15,349 nucleotides of DNA from assembly GCA_009699025.1 (NCBI GenBank), contig WLOZ01000013.1, forward strand, positions 1-15,349. The letters run 5' to 3'. A program made the position numbers and the translations under genes. Below are positions 14,933 to 15,349 of the stretch, piece after piece. How positions within the stretch are numbered: position 1 is the stretch's first letter; the number at the start of each line of letters is the position of its first letter. The notes beneath the pieces are model-generated. The model was given only the letters and a program-made list of their open reading frames with translations, was not told the origin of the DNA and made no database searches. This stretch comes from Actinomycetota bacterium. GTDB taxonomy: Bacteria; Actinomycetota; Actinomycetes; S36-B12; CAIYMF01.

Positions 14933-15349
14933 GTGTCTACCAGCAGCCCTGCCAGCGGAGCCCGAGCGGTCGACCGTGCCGCCGCCTTGCTCGTGACTGT
15001 CATCAGTGCCGGAGCACCCGTGAGCTTTACGAGCCTCGTCTCGGCCAGCGGCCTGCCCAAGAGCACCGTGTCGCGCCTGCTGTCGAGCCTTGAGCGCAAC
15101 GGCCTCATCGCCCGCACCGCATCGGCCGACATCGTGCCCGGATCGGTTCTCACGGCCTATGCCCGCACCCACAGCCCGGAAGACGACCTCCTCTCCTGCG
15201 CCCGGCCGGCCCTCGAGCGGCTCGGCAACCTCACGGGCGAGACCATCAACCTCGCCGTGCCGGCCCACGATGGCGTGATGCAGATCGATCAGGTCGACCC
15301 GCGTTTCATGTTGGGCGCCGTGAACTGGCTTGGCCGCGAGGTGCCGTAC
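14933..15349 (+). CDS. IclR-family transcriptional regulator (3' end outside window)
   Basis: The frame is open from 14933 to the right edge (139 codons), so the C-terminus is missing. The N-terminal winged helix-turn-helix is clear: AVDRAAALLVTVISAGAPVS followed by FTSLVSASGLPKSTVSRLLS and SLERNGLIART, the usual IclR pattern with LPKSTVSRLL as recognition helix. The start of the effector-binding domain follows (ALERLGNLTGETINLAV, HDGVMQIDQVD). IclR proteins are dimers that bind a small metabolite and act as repressors or activators. GTG 14933 is chosen because GAAGGGAG lies just upstream; in-frame ATGs at 14900 and 14903 have no ribosome site but would add 10-11 residues. It is divergent from the betaine operon with a palindrome between, so it probably controls both itself and the operon. 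The ligand may be choline, betaine or a breakdown product. Confidence 0.92.
   Translation, partial: MSTSSPASGARAVDRAAALLVTVISAGAPVSFTSLVSASGLPKSTVSRLLSSLERNGLIARTASADIVPGSVLTAYARTHSPEDDLLSCARPALERLGNLTGETINLAVPAHDGVMQIDQVDPRFMLGAVNWLGREVPY

Overview
The window is GC-rich, and its genes read like those of an actinobacterium (Actinomycetota). The signs are a PriA/HisA-type protein closest in pattern to actinobacterial PriA, lipoproteins with Pro/Ser/Ala linkers, GTG and TTG starts, and several genes that look leaderless, with a TANNNT box just upstream of the start codon and no Shine-Dalgarno sequence. Genus cannot be fixed from this sequence. No tRNA, rRNA, CRISPR array, insertion sequence or phage gene was seen, and no gap between genes exceeds about 150 bases.

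Left part (1-5810), mostly single genes: the 3' end of a large RCC1-repeat surface protein (+), a long-chain-type acyl-CoA dehydrogenase (-), a DUF3048/YerB-type lipoprotein (-) with its own terminator, a divergently transcribed HisA/PriA-like barrel protein (+) that lacks several residues needed by true HisA/PriA, and a COG0402-type metal-dependent amidohydrolase/deaminase (-).

Right part (5899-15349), one functional unit: a six-gene minus-strand operon, read from 14831 down to a strong terminator at 5899-5934. The order is an MttB-superfamily methyltransferase without pyrrolysine, choline dehydrogenase (betA), betaine aldehyde dehydrogenase (betB, GbsA-like), then an ABC importer for a quaternary amine: ATPase with a C-terminal CBS region, a double-domain permease and a lipoprotein binding protein. 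betA, betB, ATPase and permease are joined by 4-8 nt overlaps. A divergent IclR-family regulator is cut by the right edge. Between it and the methyltransferase gene lies a perfect 16-bp palindrome (TGGAAC-AGTG-GTTCCA) of IclR-operator type. It overlaps a predicted iclR start site and the -35 region of the operon.

Inferred working model: the importer brings in choline or glycine betaine, BetA and BetB oxidise choline to glycine betaine, and the MttB-type enzyme removes a methyl group from betaine or a related quaternary amine. That points to catabolic use as well as, or instead of, osmoprotection. The most interesting points are the MttB homologue with no corrinoid protein in view, the operator/promoter layout, the degenerate HisA paralogue, the leaderless genes, and an amber stop of the methyltransferase gene that is in frame with betA.
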